A stretch of DNA of 17,553 nucleotides from an uncultured Eubacteriales bacterium (lineage in GTDB: Bacteria > Bacillota > Clostridia > Oscillospirales > Oscillospiraceae), in the NCBI GenBank assembly GCA_900550585.1, contig URST01000047.1, positions 1 through 17,553 of the forward strand, read 5' to 3'. Shown piece by piece: positions 13,974-17,553 of this stretch. Under the pieces are notes generated by a model, which did not search any database, was not told the DNA's origin, and saw nothing but the letters and a program-made list of their open reading frames with translations. How positions within the stretch are numbered: the first letter of the stretch is position 1; each line of letters starts with the position of its first letter. Both the position numbers and the translations under genes were made by a program.

Positions 13974-14747
13974 ATGAAAAAAAGAATTCTGACATGTCTG
14001 CTGGCCCTGCTGGCGGTGCTGACGATGATGGTTCCCGCGTGGGCGGAGCAGACCGAGGATGACATCTTCATTTACGACACGGCGGGCCTGCTGAACGAGG
14101 ACGAGTGGCTGGAGCTGGAGCTGTTGGCCGATGAGATCTCATGGCGGTATAGATGCGCCGTGTATATCGTCACCGTGGAAGACTACGAGGACTACGGCAG
14201 CGACCCCTACGACGCGGCGGCCAATATCTATAACGGAAACGACTTTGGTATCGGAGAAGGCCGGGACGGTATCCTGCTCCTGCAAAGCACATGGGGCAGA
14301 GATTACGGTCTGTACATCCGGGACGGTTATGCCAACAGCATGGTGGGCAAATATGCCCGGACGCTGTTGGAGGACGCCTTTCTGGACAACTTTGCCGATG
14401 ACGACTATCGAGGCGGCTATGAGGATTATCTGTCCACCTGCGCCGACTTCTTTGAGCGGGCCGCCCAGGGACATCCTGTCCGCAAGCCGCTGATCAAGGT
14501 GCTGCCTATGGCACTGGGCATCGGATTGGGGCTGGCGCTGCTGGTGTGCCTGATGCTGAAGGCAAAAATGAAGTCCGTTCGTCAGGGTGCGGAGGCGGAC
14601 GCCTACGTGACCGCCGAGGACCTCAATCTGACGGAGCAGTATGACCACTATACCCACACCACCGAGACCCGCCGGAAAATTTCCAGCGACAGCGACAGCA
14701 GCAGCCACTCCGGAGGCGGCGGCTCCGGCTCCAGCGGTAAGTACTAA
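13974..14747 (+). CDS. TPM-domain membrane protein (YdjH-like)
   Basis: This 257-residue protein has a signal peptide (cleavage after AWA, residue 24), an extracytoplasmic TPM domain at about 30-165 and a transmembrane helix at about 173-196. The TPM domain is recognised from the opening VYDTAGLL-like IFIYDTAGLL, the IGEGRDGILLL motif and YIRDGYA. The cytoplasmic tail ends in a Ser/Gly-rich stretch typical of this family. TPM domains bind divalent metal, and some have been described as phosphatases or as photosystem assembly factors; here the role is more likely structural or envelope-linked. AAGGAGGG overlaps the stop of the YdjG-like gene, so the two form a translational unit. Counterpart of Bacillus YdjH. 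Confidence 0.9.
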   Translation: MKKRILTCLLALLAVLTMMVPAWAEQTEDDIFIYDTAGLLNEDEWLELELLADEISWRYRCAVYIVTVEDYEDYGSDPYDAAANIYNGNDFGIGEGRDGILLLQSTWGRDYGLYIRDGYANSMVGKYARTLLEDAFLDNFADDDYRGGYEDYLSTCADFFERAAQGHPVRKPLIKVLPMALGIGLGLALLVCLMLKAKMKSVRQGAEADAYVTAEDLNLTEQYDHYTHTTETRRKISSDSDSSSHSGGGGSGSSGKY

Positions 14748-14772
14748 TACTACGCGGCGGAAGGAGGAAGCG

Positions 14773-15936
14773 ATGAAAAAGAACCCCATTCTCTGTCTGC
14801 TGCTGGCTCTGGCGATGATGGTATCGCTGACAGCCTGCCAGATAGAAATTCCCGGCATTGGAACCGTGAATATCAACGACGGCAGCAACGCAGGCAGCAA
14901 CACAGGCGGCAATACGGGCGATGATACGGGCAGTGATCGTACGATCCATACAGGAAACGACGATGACGACTCCCTTACCCTGCTGCGGAAGAATATGGCA
15001 GAGGTGCCGGACTATATCTTCGCGGTGGCCTACATCAGCAGCGCGGCAGGCGGTCCGGACGATTTTGAGCTTCCAATGCAGGAGTGGGTGAGTGAAGCGG
15101 CACCGGAGCTGTGTGCCCAGTATCCTTTCGTCCGGAATATTCCCCGTGAACGGGTGGTGGGCAGCGGCGGCAGCCTGTTCTGCGTGGTGCCCCGTGATTC
15201 CAATGCGTCTGTGGCGGTGAACCGCATCCAATGGAACGAGAAGACTGGCGGCTATGATAACGTTGAGGTGCTCTACCGCAGCGAGAGCGGTGAGCCGATC
15301 CTGGTGTTTGCCTGCGCCGACATGGGGGAGTCTATCGATCCCGACACCGAGGTGATCGTGACCAACAGCGGGGAGGAGCCGCTGAAGTGGTATCCCTATT
15401 ACGGTATAGTGGCGCTGCCCTACTCCTCTGAGGACGGCCGTGAGCTGGGTTACGACTTTACCGTTTACACCGGAAACGACAGCATGGATGGCGGCGATGT
15501 GGGCGACGATGGCATGTGGACGGCCCCTACGGCGGGGCAGCTGGCCGCGTACGTCTGGACGTGGCAGGGTGATCTTGCAGAGCAGCCCGCCATGGCCACC
15601 ATGTCCCTGACACAGGGCAGCGGCGCGGAGCCGGGGCAGATCACCTTCACATGGTGGTATACCAAGGACTACGGCGATCCGCAGGAGATCTATGAGGGCA
15701 GCTGGTCCCTGACGGACGGCGGAGAGCATATGGATCTGACCATGACCCGCAGCGGCGGCCGGCAGTATACGAAGGGCGAGCCGCCCACCACGGTGTCGGG
15801 TATGTTCCCTGTGCAGGTACCCGCGGCCTTCGATGTCTTCCCGGTGCTGAATGTGAGCGGCGGAGGCGGCGCCTACGGGTTCCCCATCCAGCAGATCCCC
15901 TACGAGATTCTCATGTTTAACCCCGCACAGGGATAA
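14773..15936 (+). CDS. Tandem lipoprotein paralog 1
   Basis: This 387-residue lipoprotein has lipobox LTAC (Cys22), followed by QIEIPGIGTVNINDG and a Gly/Asn/Asp-rich tether (about 38-66). The globular part (about 67-385) has the family signatures CAQYPFVRNIPRERVVG, SLFCVVPRD and VLYRSESGEPIL. A C-terminal half follows with TWWYTKDY, YEGSWSLTDGG and MTRSGG. These blocks recur in the gene at 15968, and the N-terminal ones also in the one at 17247. I do not recognise the family; the two conserved Cys (114 and 137) may pair outside the cell. AAGGAGGA (14761-14768) fixes the start, 25 bases after the TPM stop codon, so it may be in the same operon. Confidence 0.83.
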   Translation: MKKNPILCLLLALAMMVSLTACQIEIPGIGTVNINDGSNAGSNTGGNTGDDTGSDRTIHTGNDDDDSLTLLRKNMAEVPDYIFAVAYISSAAGGPDDFELPMQEWVSEAAPELCAQYPFVRNIPRERVVGSGGSLFCVVPRDSNASVAVNRIQWNEKTGGYDNVEVLYRSESGEPILVFACADMGESIDPDTEVIVTNSGEEPLKWYPYYGIVALPYSSEDGRELGYDFTVYTGNDSMDGGDVGDDGMWTAPTAGQLAAYVWTWQGDLAEQPAMATMSLTQGSGAEPGQITFTWWYTKDYGDPQEIYEGSWSLTDGGEHMDLTMTRSGGRQYTKGEPPTTVSGMFPVQVPAAFDVFPVLNVSGGGGAYGFPIQQIPYEILMFNPAQG

Positions 15937-15967
15937 GTGACAACAAAACGCAGGAAGGAGGCGACCC

Positions 15968-17215
15968 ATGCGCAACAATGGGAAGAAACTGGTCAGGCTT
16001 CTTGCGGCGACGCTGCTGGCCTTGGCCATGACGCTGCCGCTGACAGCCTGTCAGGTGGAGATACCCGGCGTGGGGACGATCAACATCAACGACGGGAATG
16101 CGCCGACTGGCGGGAATACGCCGACCGGCGGGAATGCGCCGACTGGCGGGAATACGCCGACCGGCGGGAATACGCCTGACGGAGGCGGTACGAACGGCGA
16201 CGGTATGGGCGGCGGCGAGCCGGGAGCCTATGACGACTCTCTGGACCTGCTGCGGCAGGAACTGGATGAACGGCAGCAGGACGAGCGCTTCGCGGTGGCC
16301 TACATCGGTGATATTGACGGAGATCTGAGTGATCTGGCGATCCCACTGCGGGATTGGATGAATGATAAGGCACCGATGCTGTGCGCGCAGTATACATTTA
16401 TCCGGAATATCCCGCAGGAGCGGGTGGTGGGCGATAGGGGAAGCCTGTTCTGCGTGGTGCCCCGTGACCCCGACGCCACCGTGGTGGTGAACCGCATCCG
16501 GTGGAGCGAGCAGAAGGGCGACTACGAGACCATTGAGGTGCTCTACCGCAGCGAGAGCGGCGAGCCGATCCTGCTGTTTGTCTCCTACGATCTGGAGAAG
16601 ACTCCCTTTGAAACCACGGAGCTGCGTTTGACAGACCGCTATGGCGATACCCTGAGCTGGCTTCCCACTGCCGGATCGTTGTCGCTGCCCTATGACTTTG
16701 AGAACGATAGGAACCTGGCCATGGATTTCACCTTTTACTCGCAGGAGGGGAACGATAGAGACGACGGCAGCGACTTTGGCTGGACCTGCCCCGACAGCTC
16801 TCAGCTGACGCAGAGACTGTGGGTGTGGCGGGGAGAGGCAGATAAGCCCGCGATTGCCACCTTGGAGCTGAACGCCAACAGCAGCCAGGAGAACTATTGG
16901 GGCTCGGGCACCTTTATCTGGTGGTATGAGAGTGACTATACGACACCGGAAGAGGTCTATGAGGGCGACTGGTCGCTGAGCGCCAACGGGGAATACTCCG
17001 GCGTGCTGACACTGGATATGACCCGCACCGACGGCAAGAGACACAAGCCCGGCGAGGCGGATCGGCTTATTCATGACAGCTTTATTGTTCAGGTGCCCAT
17101 GCTCTTTGCGGACTACAACTGTCTGGCCGTTGACAAGGGTACGCACGGCTCCTATCTGCCCGTTCAGATGGAGCCGGAAACGGTACTTTATTTCTATCCC
17201 CAGTGGACGGAGTAA
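15968..17215 (+). CDS. Tandem lipoprotein paralog 2
   Basis: This 415-residue lipoprotein has lipobox LTAC (Cys28) followed by QVEIPGVGTININDG. The tether at about 44-73 is made of five six-residue units (N-A/T-P-T-G-G). The globular domain shows the same blocks as paralog 1: CAQYTFIRNIPQERVVG, SLFCVVPRD, VLYRSESGEPILLF and, later, FIWWYESDY and YEGDWSL. Cys139 and Cys162 match the two conserved cysteines there. GGAAGGAGG (15953-15961) sets the start. The coding DNA of its first third is almost identical to paralog 3, so these two are products of a more recent duplication than paralog 1. Surface-anchored; function unknown. Confidence 0.85.
   Translation: MRNNGKKLVRLLAATLLALAMTLPLTACQVEIPGVGTININDGNAPTGGNTPTGGNAPTGGNTPTGGNTPDGGGTNGDGMGGGEPGAYDDSLDLLRQELDERQQDERFAVAYIGDIDGDLSDLAIPLRDWMNDKAPMLCAQYTFIRNIPQERVVGDRGSLFCVVPRDPDATVVVNRIRWSEQKGDYETIEVLYRSESGEPILLFVSYDLEKTPFETTELRLTDRYGDTLSWLPTAGSLSLPYDFENDRNLAMDFTFYSQEGNDRDDGSDFGWTCPDSSQLTQRLWVWRGEADKPAIATLELNANSSQENYWGSGTFIWWYESDYTTPEEVYEGDWSLSANGEYSGVLTLDMTRTDGKRHKPGEADRLIHDSFIVQVPMLFADYNCLAVDKGTHGSYLPVQMEPETVLYFYPQWTE
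16097..16186 (+). repeat. Five 18-bp tandem repeats (NxPTGG)
   Basis: Units start at 16097, 16115, 16133, 16151 and 16169. Units 1 and 3 are identical, as are units 2 and 4, giving a 36-bp higher-order repeat. The fifth is diverged. They encode the tether of paralog 2. Paralog 3 carries two units in the matching place. Confidence 0.92.
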
Positions 17216-17246
17216 GCGTGTGTGAACACGGGAAGGAGACGACGTC

Positions 17247-17553
17247 ATGCGTAATAATGGAAAGAAACTGGCCAGACTGCTTGTGGCGGCGCTGCTGGCC
17301 TTGGCCATGACGCTGTCGCTGACAGCCTGTCAGGTGGAGATACCCGGTGTGGGGACGATCAACATCAACGACGGGAATACGCCGGCCGGCGGGAATGTGC
17401 CTGACAGAGGCGATACGGACGGTGACAGTATGGACGGCGGCGAGCCGGGAGCCTACGACGACTCTCTGGACCTGCTGCGGCAGAAGCTGGATGAACGGCA
17501 GCAGGACGAGCGCTTCGCGGTGGCCTATATCGGCGATATCAACGGCAGCCTGA
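17247..17553 (+). CDS. Tandem lipoprotein paralog 3 (cut by window end)
   Basis: The first 102 codons of a lipoprotein closely related to paralog 2 are visible: the same signal peptide with LTAC (Cys28), QVEIPGVGTININDG, a short tether of two six-residue units, then AYDDSLDLLRQKLDERQQDE and the start of the globular domain. GGAAGGAG (17231-17238) supports the ATG. The frame stays open to the edge. Two blocks (17291-17378 and 17436-17545) are nearly identical to paralog 2 in nucleotide sequence, so this copy is recent. Whether the rest is intact cannot be seen. Confidence 0.85.
   Translation, partial: MRNNGKKLARLLVAALLALAMTLSLTACQVEIPGVGTININDGNTPAGGNVPDRGDTDGDSMDGGEPGAYDDSLDLLRQKLDERQQDERFAVAYIGDINGSL

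Noticed and set aside
16097..16186. CRISPR-like repeats
   Set aside because: The 18-bp units are directly adjacent with no spacers and encode a protein tether.

Overview
The window looks like chromosomal DNA from a GC-rich, Gram-positive gut-type clostridium, probably Oscillospiraceae/Ruminococcaceae. This is inferred from strong AAGGAGG-type ribosome binding sites, lipobox lipoproteins, a sortase-type surface protein, and several families typical of that group (DUF4428, DUF5684, SPFH plus zinc ribbons, TPM). All genes lie on the plus strand with short gaps. I see no rRNA, tRNA, CRISPR array, insertion sequence or phage gene. No gene-free stretch exceeds 300 bases.

Layout. Positions 1-89 hold the 3' end of an unidentified gene. 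A DUF4428 zinc-ribbon protein (219-971) and a sortase-anchored surface protein (994-2484) follow. After a hairpin comes a two-gene unit: a solute-binding lipoprotein (2621-3946) and a membrane protein with an external sensor region and a LuxR-type DNA-binding tail (3960-5516). A highly structured intergenic region (5517-5712) separates this unit from the rest.

From 5713 to the end is a long array of zinc-ribbon proteins and lipoproteins. It holds a cysteine-rich 123-aa protein, a lipoprotein with two C-terminal zinc ribbons, a multidomain lipoprotein, a DUF6935-like protein, a tethered lipoprotein, and an SPFH protein with three zinc ribbons (YdjI-like). It continues with a membrane-anchored small protein, a decayed zinc-ribbon tail, a DUF5684 membrane protein with a Gln/Pro tail and zinc ribbon, a small lipoprotein, a YdjG-like zinc-ribbon membrane protein and a YdjH-like TPM protein. 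It ends with three tandem paralogous lipoproteins, the last cut by the window edge.

How the genes may work together. In Bacillus subtilis, YdjG, YdjH and YdjI are encoded next to PspA and form a membrane-associated complex linked to envelope stress. Here recognisable counterparts of all three are present in one co-directional run, spread out and interleaved with zinc-ribbon and lipoprotein genes, and no PspA is in the window. The most economical reading is an enlarged YdjGHI-type membrane-surveillance locus. Its extracytoplasmic side would be a family of lipoproteins that is growing by tandem duplication. The solute-binding protein and membrane LuxR pair looks like a separate sensing unit. 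These functional readings are inferences from family membership and context.
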